Shown: positions 11,805-22,203 of the stretch, piece after piece
Layout of the letters: each line of letters starts with the position of its first letter
Position numbering within the stretch: the stretch's first letter is position 1
Source: Hepsetus odoe
Taxonomy: Eukaryota > Chordata > Actinopteri > Characiformes > Hepsetidae
Assembly (NCBI GenBank): GCA_017165825.1
Contig: CM029372.1
Location: 8,340,001-8,404,000 of the forward strand
Direction of reading: 5' to 3'
Length of the DNA: 64,000 bases
Program-made: the position numbers and the translations under genes
Notes under the pieces: model-generated
Told to the model about the DNA's origin: nothing
Seen by the model: the letters and a program-made list of their open reading frames with translations, nothing else
Databases searched by the model: none

Positions 11805-11852
11805 TTCTTCTTCTTCTTCTTCTTCTTCTTCTTCTTCTTCTTCTTCTTCTCT
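11805..11852. repeat. (CTT)n microsatellite, tail of the RTE copy
   Basis: Trinucleotide run directly at the 3' end of the minus-strand RTE fragment. Confidence 0.9.
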
Positions 11853-12400
11853 TAGGGGTCATTTAGGGGTCACCACAGCATCATACATTTGCATTCCTCT
11901 GGTCCTCTGCACCTTCCACATTCAAACCAACCACCTATATGTCCTCTCTCACCACATCCATAAGCCTCCTCTTTGGTCTTCCTCTTCTCACAATCTTCAC
12001 CTGTCCTCTAGACATGTCCACACCAACGCAACCTTGCTTCTCTAACTTTGTCTCTAAAACATCCAAACTAAGCTGTCCTGCTAAAATACTAATTTCTAAT
12101 CCTGTCCATCCTCGTCACACCCAATGGAAATCTCAGCGTCTTTAACTCTGACACCACACCTGTTTTCCTCATACAAAACCACAACTCCTCTCCAGGCACC
12201 CTGACATGTGCCATATACTTTCTCCAAGTCCAAAAAGGCACAATGTAACTCCTTCTGACCTTCGCTGTACTTCTTCATCAACACCCTCGGAGCAAACATT
12301 GCATCTGTGGTGCTCTTTCTCAGCATAAAACCATACTGCTGTTCACTGATCATCACCTTCTTTTTATAACCTAGCTTCTGCTACTCCTTCCCACTCGTTC
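11805..12400 (-). mobile_element. RTE/BovB-like LINE fragment with internal deletion
   Basis: On the minus strand 12356-12230 reads ISEQQYGFMLRKSTTDAM and then HCAFLDLEKVY, a reverse-transcriptase core motif. Towards 11880 the sequence jumps to the 3' end of the ORF, reading back through the same C-terminal block as 23440-23620. It ends in the (GAA)n tail, seen here as (CTT)n at 11805-11852. The FADD catalytic region is deleted. The parent family resembles the RTE clade (BovB endonuclease, often annotated as craniofacial development protein 2-like). This is a dead, 5'-truncated copy. Confidence 0.75.
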
Positions 12401-12942
12401 ATGAAAAAGCAATATTCTTTTATTGGACAAATGATTCCCTCAGTGTTACACTACCGATCAAAGTAATAGACTGTATTTTTCTTTTTATTTATTTTTTTGT
12501 CTTTTGGCAGAACAAAACTAAAAACAAAACCAACCACTTCAGATCCTACTCTTCATAACATCACTATGTTGAATAATTGTCCTCTGCACAGGGACAAGTG
12601 GATTGCCACTACAGTTCATGAAATGGATGTAAGAAATCTGCTAAAAGGCAACATTCACAAGGCTCCTACAAACTCCTACAAAACCTCTCATGACAACGGA
12701 CAAAAACTTGAAAAAAAAACACTCAATGAAGTCAATGAATTTGGTATTGAATAAAGTGCCATTATAGGGACTGTGTTTTTTTTAGCAAGAAGCCTGCACA
12801 TATGAAGGTTTATATCATTTGTCATGAAAGGCTTTTGTACGTGTCATGTGATAAAGTTTTACATCTCTTTAGAGTCTTTTAGCAAAGCAAAATTTTCTCA
12901 TGTTATCTATACATAGTTTTTCTCAATCTCTTTGATATAACT
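12401..12942. other. Intergenic, no recognisable feature
   Basis: AT-rich. An 85-codon open stretch at 12497-12754 is Lys/Thr/Asn-rich, as expected by chance in such sequence. Confidence 0.35.
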
Positions 12943-13085
12943 GAGCAGCATGGTGGTGCAGTGAAGGTTCTGGGTTTGATTCCCAGTCTGGGTCATTTCT
13001 GTGTGGGGTTTATATGTTTTCCCTGAGTCTGTATGTGTTTTCTTGGCTGTTCTGATTTCCTCCCACAAGCCAAATGCCACATGTA
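12943..13085 (+). repeat. SINE family D, left half, split by a Tc1 element
   Basis: tRNA-like head (gagcagcatggtggtgcagt, then gggtttgattcccagtctgg) and body to tttcctcccacaagccaaat. It breaks at cacatgTA, exactly where a Tc1 element is inserted; the SINE resumes at 14267. Confidence 0.85.
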
Positions 13086-14266
13086 CAGTCATGTGAAAAA
13101 AGTAGGACACTCCATTAAATATTAAGTTTATTTATTATACACCGATCAATGTCTAATCTTGTTTTTATTTATTTATGGAAAAGAAAGTAATTTAATTGCA
13201 GGAAAACAACAAAAAATAACCTTGATTTATTAATTAAACAAAAGATTAACAAAAATGTGTATTCTAACTGAGGAAAAAGTTAGAACACCCTACCCCCAAT
13301 TGCTATTGTTTCCCCCTTTGGCTGAAATAACCGCAGTGAGACACTTCTTGTAGCATCTTCCAGTCTCTGACTTCAGTCTGAGGAAAGTTTGGCCTACTCC
13401 TCAATGCAGAATTCTTTAAGCTGTGAGATGTTTGAGGGGTTTCTTGTATGTACAGCTCGTTTCAAGTCACCCCACAGCATCTCAATGGGATAAAGATCTG
13501 AGCTTTGACTCTCCATTTTTTTAGTTTTCAGCCAGTCCTTGGTGGGTTTACTGGTATGTTTTGGGTTGTTGTCATGTTGCAGGGTCCGGTTCTGCTTTAG
13601 CTTTAATGTTCTTACAGATGGTCTCACATGTTCCTCAAGCACCCTCTGATACACGGTAGAATTCATGGTGGATTCTATGGTGGTGAGCTGGCCAGGTCCT
13701 GCTGCAGCAAAGCATCTCCAAACCATGACACTTCCACCTCCATGCTTCACAGTTGGTAAGAGGTTCTTTTCCTGGAATGCTGTATTTGGTTTACACCAGA
13801 TATGTCCTCTGTTCTGGTGTCCAGATAATTAAATTTTAGCCTCAGTCTGGCCTTGATGTTTCTCTTAGAAAGCAACGGCTTCCTCCTTGCACTCCTCCCA
13901 TGAAGTTAAAGTTGTACAGTCTCTTTCTGATTGTAGAGGTACTTTCACATCAGCAGTAGCAAGAAACTGATTTAGGTCCCGTGATGACATTGTCCTGTTT
14001 TTGGAGACTTCTTTTAGCATCTTGCAGTCTGCTCTCGGGGTGAACTTGCTTGTTTTAGAAGTCCTCCTCTTGTAGACTATTTTCCAGACAGTGAATGGCT
14101 GATTGCAAATTCTTTTGAGATCTTTGTAAATCCCTTACCAGACTTATAATCTGCTACAGCCTTTTTTTCTGAAGGCCTCAGACAGCTCTTTTGATCTCAC
14201 GATGGTGTTCAACGTTACTAAAACATACACGCTTTCATAGAGTTTCCTAATTTTTTCACAAGACTG
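13086..14266 (-). mobile_element. Tc1-like DNA transposon with broken transposase
   Basis: Terminal inverted repeats are CAGTCATGTGAAAAAAGTAG at 13086 and, on the other strand, CAGTCTTGTGAAAAAATTAG ending at 14266. TA lies at both flanks (13084-13085, 14267-14268). The element is 1,181 bp, shorter than the usual ~1.6 kb. The minus strand encodes a degenerate transposase: an open stretch at 13750-13394 starts with the KHGGGSVMVWRCF block, has a catalytic-type HDNNPKHTSK and SSDLYPIEMLWGDLKRAV, the last being the Tc1 'SPDLNPIE' region that carries the final acidic residue. N-terminal DNA-binding and first-aspartate regions at 13751-14220 are recognisable but interrupted by stops and frame changes. 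It is inactive. Confidence 0.9.
13394..13750 (-). pseudogene. Tc1-like transposase C-terminal fragment
   Basis: This 118-codon open stretch covers the C-terminal half of the DDE catalytic domain of a Tc1-family transposase, which cuts and rejoins transposon ends in the nucleus. The GGGSVMVW strand, HDNNPKHTSK (second catalytic Asp) and PIEMLWGDLKRAV (catalytic Glu) are readable. The N-terminal helix-turn-helix domain is not in frame. The upstream stops mean no full protein is possible. Confidence 0.85.
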
Positions 14267-14462
14267 TATGTAAGGTGGATTGGAGATGTTTAATTGCCCC
14301 CTAGGTGTAACTGTGAGCCAGAGTGTTAATCTGTGTATCTGCCTCGTGATGGACTGGTGTCCTGTTCACTGTGTTATTCTTCCTGTCGCAGTTTGAGCTC
14401 TGTGATTGTCTCCTGCGCCCTCAGTGACCCTAGTTAGGATAAGTGTCTCTGATAATGAATGG
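14267..14462 (+). repeat. SINE family D, right half
   Basis: Continues the SINE interrupted at 13085: tgtaaggtggattggagatg, ttgccccctaggtgtaactg, gatggactggtgtcctgttc and tgaccctagttaggataagt. Joined across the Tc1 element, the two halves make one ~340-bp SINE. Confidence 0.85.
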
Positions 14463-15310
14463 ACTGAATTGTCACCCAAGAGATTGTCCTCATGTTTAAG
14501 GCAGTTCTCAAATGGTTTCTCATTGTGTTTTTACAAAATTCCATGGCAACACTGGAGGTTTCTACACATATTTCACACATCTTTGCTCATATTTAAAGAT
14601 GTTTAGTCATTGTGTTGAGGCATTTCTTATTTAACTCATCAAAACGGACCAATCAGAATTACAGATCCTCTCTCACCTTAATACTTTCATGCACTGCATT
14701 ACAGCTTTTAATCTAACCACTTTACACTTTTTCAAATATTTATGAAAATTCCCAGCCATACATACTGACCAAAGAGTGGGAAAAATGGGCCTTTACCTGA
14801 ACACAAGTAATTCCAGACAAGCCTGTTTGATGCCCATGATGTATATGAATGCTGTAGACACAGTCTCTCCATCATGTTAACTGTTAACAGGAAAACTCTG
14901 TGAGCACTGCATGAGAATCGATTGTCACCTTTGTACTGTCAGAATAGCGCCACTGCCACGCTCTGTTGGGAGAGGGCTCCTCCTTTAAACACACAGGCAA
15001 CTGATGGCAATTATGGACATGGTGAGAAAAAATAAAGATGATGGGCTAGAGCTGTAGAGGAGGACAGTGGCATTTTTCTAAACACTTCTGAAAGTCGACA
15101 CAGCCCTGAAAAGATATGCTGTTTCTACAAAACAACTGTACACGTTCCTTCTGAGTGTATCACTGAGAGATTGAAAGAACTTAGATGCCAGAAAGCACAA
15201 AAACCTAGAGATGTTTTCTCTATTTTCTGAGCCACACTATTTCAACTGTTTCTTATGTGAACTCTTTTTATTAAACAGAGAATACCTTCAGAGGCCAATG
15301 AGAACTCACA
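14463..15310. other. Intergenic, no recognisable feature
   Basis: No repeat family or gene-like ORF recognised. Confidence 0.35.
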
Positions 15311-15317
15311 CAGATTT

Positions 15318-15570
15318 CAGTATATGAATGCAGTCCATATGGTGTTCTTGCCACCTTATTCACTATTCCTCATTCCAACTGCTTGGACCAATCTGCTTGG
15401 AGCTGGAAGGGGTTTGATCGCCAGTCTTATAATGAGGCTTCCTTCCTGGAGGCACTTGAGGCTTGTGGGTGCACCATGCCAAATTTTTTTTTTCAGAAGG
15501 AAAGACATCAGGAATGTCTGAAAATGTGGCCTAATAGAGATGGGGGACATGAAACCCATTTAGATATTTT
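15318..15570 (+). pseudogene. Degenerate DDE-type transposase fragment
   Basis: Three reading frames together recall the C-terminal part of an IS630/Tc1-superfamily DDE transposase common in fish. First VFLPPYSLFLIP (compare FLPPYSPFLNPIE). After a frame change WSWKGFDRQSYNEASFLEAL (compare AWRWKVYDRQPYNRASLLEA). Then WPNRDGG (compare LWPDRNRR). No terminal repeats were found, and the catalytic Glu position is lost because IPTAW replaces NPIE. This is an old scrap and cannot function. The comparison is from memory. Confidence 0.55.
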
Positions 15571-16470
15571 ATATTTTGTACTTGATACTAAACAGATGCA
15601 TGAATATGCTGTACTGTATCTTAATTGCTGCGAGGTCCTAAGTATGATTCCATATTTCTTTGTATTTCAATAATATGAAATTAAGATTTTAATAAAACTT
15701 ATCATTTCCCTTTTGTGTGTGTTCTGTTCTTAAACACATTAGTGTTATGTGTTATATGAGTCTGTGTTATGAAAAATGCATAAAGAAAGGTATTAAGAAT
15801 GGAATGAGGAAAAGATTTCAAAGTAATCCTTGAAAAAGATTGAATAAATAGTGGCTCATGCATGGGTGTTGATTTCTACTGGATTAGTAAGTGATAAATG
15901 TAACATTTATGGTATAAAGTGTGTTTATACTTTCTGAAGAATAGTAACGAAAAGATGGCTTTTAAAACATTACAACAGGACCAGGAAACCACCATGATGA
16001 ATCATTCTGGAAGGAAATTCCACATAATTCATTCTTTCTTACAAATCACGATCTCTTTTCTACCCTGTTGTCACATGAATCTTATTAACCACAACCAAAA
16101 CCACATATGCTTAAAAATGTCCTTCAATGTCATAACAATGTCATTCATTGGCACACAAAATCATAGCTGATTTAAGGCAAGTCCTCAAAATGACCTTCAC
16201 TGGTATAATGACCTTTATTCCTTTTAGCCACCTTTTCTTCCCAGCACCCAAAATTGGAATTTTAATTAACATCTTTGGGTCTGAGGGAGAGAAGGGGCAG
16301 AGAAAACAACGATCATGTCCACAGCCATCCACTGCACAAACACAGCAGGCCTTTGTAATTACATTGTGAGAACATTGCTTTCAGCCTCAGATCTCCTATC
16401 TGATATTTGGCTTTTGTTTTGGATTAATGTGAGCTTTATTTAAAATAATAGGGAAAATTTGACAATAAGA
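15571..16470. other. Intergenic, no recognisable feature
   Basis: AT-rich. Overlapping open stretches near 15919-16369 on both strands have no family resemblance. Confidence 0.35.
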
Positions 16471-16750
16471 TTGCTATGCTATACTGGTTGTTATGGTATC
16501 TCGGACAGTTACTTGGGTGTTGCTAGGTGGTTGCCATGGTTTCCAGATGTTTGCATGGGTTTGCTTGATGATTATTATTGCTAGTTTGTTAGCTGGATGT
16601 TATGGTACTTCTGTTGGTTGTTAAGGTGTTACTAGGTAGTTTTCATGATTTTTCAGGTGGTTGCTAAGGCAGGTGGTTGTGTACTATAGTTTGCATGTTA
16701 TTGTAAGTGTGATTGCTAGCTTTTTGCTATGGTATTGCATCTCTGTTGTA
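16471..16750. repeat. Degenerate GGTTGCTA-type minisatellite
   Basis: Irregular repeats of a unit near 20-25 bases around ggtggttgctatggt and ttgctaggtggttgccatgg. There are at least eight recognisable units, with the best near 16530 and 16660. Similar arrays are common in fish genomes. Confidence 0.7.
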
Positions 16751-16889
16751 ACAAGTTGTTTACTGTGGTTTCACAAATAAGGGTGACTGCTGCTTTTGCC
16801 TTAATGGGTGAATGCAAAACCATTGCTAAAAAGAGACTAAAAACAAACTGGAAAAACATTTTCACCTATAAAATACCTTTGATCAAATG

Positions 16890-17015
16890 TAGGGGCACAG
16901 AAACTTTTGGCTTAAAAGCAAAGTGCAAGAACTTTTGCCTAACTGTGGGGCTGCAAGAACATGCTTACGGTGGGGTGCAAAAACTTTTGACAAATAGAGG
17001 GGATGCAAAGGCATT
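16890..17015. repeat. Short imperfect tandem repeat, ~26-bp unit
   Basis: Four to five units of a motif like gggtgcaagaacttttgcct: aggggcacagaaacttttgg, gtgcaagaacttttgcctaa, gggctgcaagaacatgctta, gggtgcaaaaacttttgaca and aggggatgcaaaggcatttg. Confidence 0.7.
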
Positions 17016-18008
17016 TGGCCAGATCTGAACTCAGCAGTCTTACTGTGAAGCAACAGCCTGAAACACTACAAGAATGCATAAGCAATACAGTGCAAAAGTC
17101 TTTTTTAGATTTTAGTTTTATATTTAACTCTTAAAATTCTAATGTATTTTGAGTACAGACATAAAAAAAACACACTTATTTAAATTTTCTTACAACTAAG
17201 TCTGGAATGACTTCCTCCTGCATATATTGTGCAAAATATTACAAATATTTAAGAATTCCAAATAGTAAATAGTGCAATTTTTTTTTTTAGGATTTTCATT
17301 AGCAATTAGGGATTCATCAATCATGTCCCATCCTAAATAGATGGTCTCAGGGATTCAAACAGTGTCATCTTTACACTGAGAGCCTTAATATCATTTCACA
17401 TGGGGGACATGGCCAATGCTATGTATTAAACTTGTGACGTAGCATTTGAAATGAACAAACGCATACTCCTCTGTCATGTAATGCTGTATAACTAGTCTGA
17501 TTACTGGGCAAGACTGACAGATGCCATTCAGACCAGAGTTCATCTCAGTGAATGAACATATACTATTTTGTAGGTATATTCTTGTGGTTGGTCTGGTGTT
17601 GCCGTGCCATGTCCTTGTAAGCCATCTTTTCTGAATATTTATCCTCTCCATAATTCTTTCATCACCACCGTGAGCATGTGGCAAGAGCTGTTGTACAATC
17701 ATCATTTCAAATGAGTCATATTAGGTTTAAGGTTAACATTGTCTTAAAGATAAAGACACATTTATTGTGCAAATAAAATCATCCTGTCAACCCAGTCATG
17801 ATTCAAAGTAAAATGAGTGACACTAGCATTAAAATAAACATTTTTTTTAAAGAGCACAACAGATTTGGAGATCAGACAGACCTTTTAATGCAATTCTGAC
17901 TTAAACACTGATCTAATAGCTGGGACTCTGTCTGGTACACTTTTAGCAGTTTTGGGATAGCCTTTCCAGTGGCATTCAATGCATCTGCTGACACTTGGTT
18001 AACCTTAG
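17016..18008. other. Intergenic; possible lone Tc1-like end near 17088
   Basis: TA followed by CAGTGCAAAAGTCTTTT at 17088 resembles a Tc1-like outer end, but no matching right end was found. The rest is AT-rich with no gene-like ORF; the 104-codon minus-strand stretch at 17391-17705 has no family resemblance. Confidence 0.3.
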
Positions 18009-18262
18009 TGACTCTCTCATTTTCTTAGCCACTTGCCCTGATTAGGATCATGGGGTGCTATTCTGGAGACCATCCCGGCTCTCACAGGGCGAAAGGCAGG
18101 GTAGCACCCCGAACAGGTCATCTGTCCATCACAGCCCAGACACACACTCACATCTAGGAAGCAATTTAGCATTTCCAGCCCACCTGACATGCATGTCTTT
18201 AGACTATGGGATGGAAACTGGGGCACCCGAAGGAAACCTACACAGACACGGGGAGAGCATTA
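18009..18262 (-). repeat. SINE family D, 3' portion
   Basis: Minus-strand copy carrying the complement of tttagactatgggatggaaa (the 'cagtctaaagacatgcatgt' region), aatttagcatttccagccca, gatggacagatgacctgttc and gggatggtctccagaatagc. The tRNA head is missing. Confidence 0.75.
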
Positions 18263-18834
18263 AATGATTAACAGTGGTACAACATGATAATTATAAGCAC
18301 ATTGTTCAGACTTGGAAATTAAAGCAGTTCTAGAGCCAAAAATGAATTATTGTGAATGGATTTACAATAATTCATGTGAATGGATTGTTTGCTTACCACA
18401 GGCCAAATGAAGTTTTTATGACGTATTAACAGAATGTTGTCGCAGCAGTGTGCTGTTGTGTATTCTAAGAACTTTTGAATGGAACAGTTTTTATGTGTTA
18501 CATTTCTTTCACCGACCACTGAGCGAGGGCTAACAGCTTGTTCTCATAGCTAATGAGGCTGTTCATTAATGCCTTTTTAATTAAAGAACTTCACTGTAAA
18601 ATAGCAATATAAAAGTAATGGTTTACATTCATTTTCTTGTATCTCCAAAAGTATTGGAATAGTTTTAAGGTTTGAGATCAAAAGATGAATCTGAGGTGAG
18701 AGATCAGATTTTCAGCTTTAGTGCGCAAAAGTACTAGAACAGAAAGACACTTAATAACAAGAATGCGACTTCACAAAATTGTTACCTTTGTTGCTCTTTT
18801 TTTGTTGCTGGTGGGAATTGGACTTCTGTTGGCC
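18263..18834. other. Intergenic; weak traces of a Tc1-like element
   Basis: Two phrases, tccaaaagtattggaatag (18646) and gcgcaaaagtactagaac (18724), resemble Tc1-family ends but are direct, not clearly inverted, and no TA-bounded element could be set. Confidence 0.3.
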
Positions 18835-19595
18835 AAAGGAGAAGAGGAAGAAGAGGAGGAAGGCATGTCCAGAGGGAGGAGGAGAGAAAGAAGGAGATGA
18901 GAGTGGAAGTGAGGGTAGGGACATTGAATGTTGGCAGCATGACTGGTAAAGGTAGAGAATTAGCTGATATGATGGAGAGAAGGAAGGTCGATATTCTGTG
19001 TGCAAGAGACTAGATGGAAGGGTAGTAAGGCCAGGAGTATTGGAGGAGGGTTTAAACTGTTCTACCATGCTGTGGATAGAAGGAGGAATGGAGTAGGTGT
19101 TATCCTGAAGGAAGAGTATGTGAAGAGTGTTTTGGAGGTGAAGAGGGTGTCAGGGAGGGTGATGAGTTTGAAGCTGGAAGTTGAAGGTGTGATAATGAAT
19201 GTTGTTAGTGCTTATGCTCCACAAGTTGGTTGTGAAATGGAAGAGAAAGAAGAATTCTGGAGTGAGTTAGATGAAGTGATAGAGAGTGTACCCGGGGAGA
19301 GAGAGTGATGATCGGTGCAGATTTTAATGGTCATGTTGGTGAAGGGAACAGAGGTGATGAGGAGGTGATGGGTAGGCATGGTGTCAAGGAGAGGAATGCT
19401 GAAGGTCAGATGTAGTCAATACTTATTTTAAGAAGAGGGAGGAGCACAGGGTGACGAATAAGAGGGGAGGAAGATGCTCACAGGTGGATTATATTCTTTG
19501 CAGGAGGGTCAGTCTGAACGATGATGGACGATGATGTTTGCTGATGATATTGTGATCTGCAGTGAGTGTAGGGAGCAGCTTGAGGAGAACCTGTG
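18835..19595 (+). mobile_element. RTE/BovB-like LINE, endonuclease end fused to the FADD region
   Basis: From ATG at 18897 the frame starts MRVEVRVGTLNVGSMTGKGR, the apurinic endonuclease (EEP) N-terminus that nicks target DNA. A one-base loss near 19000 shifts the frame to QETRWKGSKARSIGGGFKLF; the QETRW glutamate is the usual metal ligand. SAYAPQVG follows near 19220, and after another shift GADFNGHVGEG, the conserved Asp/Asn pair. At about 19520 the text jumps to MFADDIVICSECREQLEEN, the reverse-transcriptase YADD-type motif, so the late endonuclease and most of the RT domain are deleted. It stops near 19595 without a tail. It is dead. Confidence 0.8.
19000..19308 (+). pseudogene. RTE endonuclease domain fragment
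   Basis: About 100 codons of the EEP endonuclease open without a stop between two frameshifts. Visible blocks: QETRWKG, the VGVILKEEYVKSVLEVKR strand region, SAYAPQVG and FWSELDEVIESV. It resembles the BovB-derived domain in proteins named craniofacial development protein 2-like. There is no host-gene context here. Confidence 0.8.
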
Positions 19596-20554
19596 GAGCA
19601 CAGTTGCTTCTGCCCCTGCATTTCTGCGTTTAACTTTTAATGATTGATGTATAAAAATGTATGAAGCTTCCCTTCAGTTATTATTCACACTCGCTTATGC
19701 AGTTTTATGATTTAAACAACCTGATGCAAAAAGCAGTTGAAATAAATATCTACATACATATAAAAAGATAAATGCAGATAAAATGTCAGTGAAGTTTGTG
19801 AAAGGGGGTTTGCTAAAATAATCACAAGCGGGAAAAAGTATACACATTATTGTGTGTGTGATATACCTCGATGGATTCACCAGGTATTTTCTTTATTATG
19901 CTATTAGACTGTAATTGGTTCAAATGCTGGGAAGGTGTGGAGTATAGAAAAAAGATAATTCCTCTCAAATTCATGAAATGTAATATAACAAGCCTGTTCT
20001 GAGAACAGAAAGTATGGATATTAATGGTAAAAAGAGCAAAAGTTAAAAAAACTCCATAAAATAAGCTCAATCAAAGATACCTTAACTGTAAAAAACTGTA
20101 AATGCAGTCATGAATTATTATATTTTGTTACTTCCCATCTTTTAAAACATTTCATCAAAGCTTGGAGATACTGTTCATGCTTGTCCTGAGAGTAACATTT
20201 TACAGTGAAACTACTTAAACCTACTTTTATTTCATATTAAAGCTCTCTCAGAAAATATACGTCCATATTATAACTAAATTAACGACAATGATTATTTGTG
20301 ATGTATGTTGAAGTACTTTTCTCAGGTCTTACCTTCTTACGAAGATTTCATTATTGTTTTCTTGAACATCTTATTTGGATCTAATCCATCTTGTAAACTG
20401 GACCACAAATCACATCTCTTTGCTCAGAACACCCTGCATTCAGCTTATCACTGAGAAATCACCGAAGCATCACAGGAGAATAAACTGTCACAAGTGACAA
20501 ATGAGTGCTCAGGGAATATTTTGTTGGACTTATTTAGATGCTCGAGCAAGCAAC

Positions 20555-20558
<4 letters not shown>
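19596..20558. other. Intergenic, no recognisable feature
   Basis: AT-rich, no repeat family or gene-like ORF recognised. Confidence 0.35.

Positions 20559-20622
<64 letters not shown>
20559..20622. repeat. (CA)n microsatellite, 32 units
   Basis: Uninterrupted CA run. Confidence 0.95.
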
Positions 20623-20624
<2 letters not shown>

Positions 20625-22203
20625 ATAATGTCATAGGAGTGTTTTAGGGGCATATTGGTTTTTAATTCTTTAGTGTTGTCTGTTTTTTTATGCACTCCTT
20701 AAGTAGCAATATTATGTCAAAAAAAAGAAATGAAGTATACATACTTTTGGCTTGTTGTTAGACAGAGATAGGAAGTAATGAAGTAAAAATATGACTACTG
20801 TACTTGTGTTTTCTAACAACGTTTTACACTTTATCTTCTCACCTTTCAACACTAATATCTGTACAGATATTTCTACGACATAACCATCTGAGACAGAAAA
20901 GTGAGGCAGGCTCAACTGTGAAGAACAGCTGTGTATTGGATGTGATGTCTGTGGCAGGGAGAACTAGTAGAGACATGGAAGAAAATTAGGATGATTCATT
21001 AGTCTTTGAATTATTTTTGTCATACTGTTAGCTTTGAAAAGATGTGGATTTGTTCAAAACTTACATTGAATGAAAATATCCTTCAAATGTGCTATTTTTT
21101 TACTTCTATACTCTTAGTATATTTCAGAGTTTTTGCTATTAACTTGTGGGTGTGTGTTTGCCGCCTCAGACGTTACACAATGGGAGACTTCAACATTTAA
21201 ACCAATTCATGCAACCAGTAAGTAGCAAGACAGGCCACTTCATTGTTTGGTTGTTGTAGTTGAGAAGTGGCTCTCAGATATGATCACAGGAGCTTGTGCT
21301 TTTAGACCTCTCTTTGAATTTATTATCATCACCAATTGTCATTGGATAGATTTCTGTCTTCTCTTGCACAGGCACAAATACACACATCTTTTACGTCTTA
21401 TTCTTTTCAGGCACATTTCCAGCAGGATGAAATAACTGAACATTGAGCGCCGTACTGCTGTGACTAAGGGGCACTGATATGAAGTCCAAGGCAGAATTAA
21501 GCAGTTACATTTTAGGCTGTCAACTTGCTAATGAAATGCGCTTTTAACAAAACAGCAAATGAAAACAGAAAACAATATTATGAAGAACAGCACAAATGGA
21601 GTAAAAAGTTCTCCAAACTCAGTTAATCGGCTATAATCTTGACCTTTGCTCTGAGAAATGAACAATGGATATTTTGGAAATTCCTTCTCAGCAGCTCATT
21701 CATGATTGCTCATGAAAGGCAGATTTGGAATGATTTGTGATAAACCTCAGTATTATGAAGCAAATGCTTTTCATGCCGTGTGGCAGTCCAGCTGCTGACA
21801 CAATGAAGGATTTGTCTAGTGGTGGCCCCCACAAACCCTTATTGATGATATCTTTAACCTTCACTGTTTCACTGCAGCATGACTGGGACTGCTGAAATGA
21901 TCCTTAACCATCATCCTGGCATTACCACTCTGCTGAATGTTATCACTAAAGATTATATTAAAAATATATTATTGTATATTTTTTTTGCAAAAAGTCCTGA
22001 AATAATGTGTGAAAACGCTTGCTGGGTGGATTCTAACATGTCAACTGAGAGCATAGCTCCCTTAACTCTTTATAAAGAAAAGTACTAAAAAAAGCAACTG
22101 GTGCATCTGCATATTCTAGTTCTTGCTCATACTGGGGATGTTAAAGTGCATGGTGGCTTTACCTTCATCTGGAAGAGGAAGGGATTTAAGCTCTTAACCC
22201 CCC
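20623..22203. other. Intergenic, no recognisable feature
   Basis: Mostly AT-rich single-copy-looking sequence; short open stretches only. Confidence 0.35.

Noticed and set aside
19000..19308. Host craniofacial development protein 2-like gene
   Set aside because: Only the RTE endonuclease part is present, with frameshifts, fused to RT sequence; no host exons flank it.
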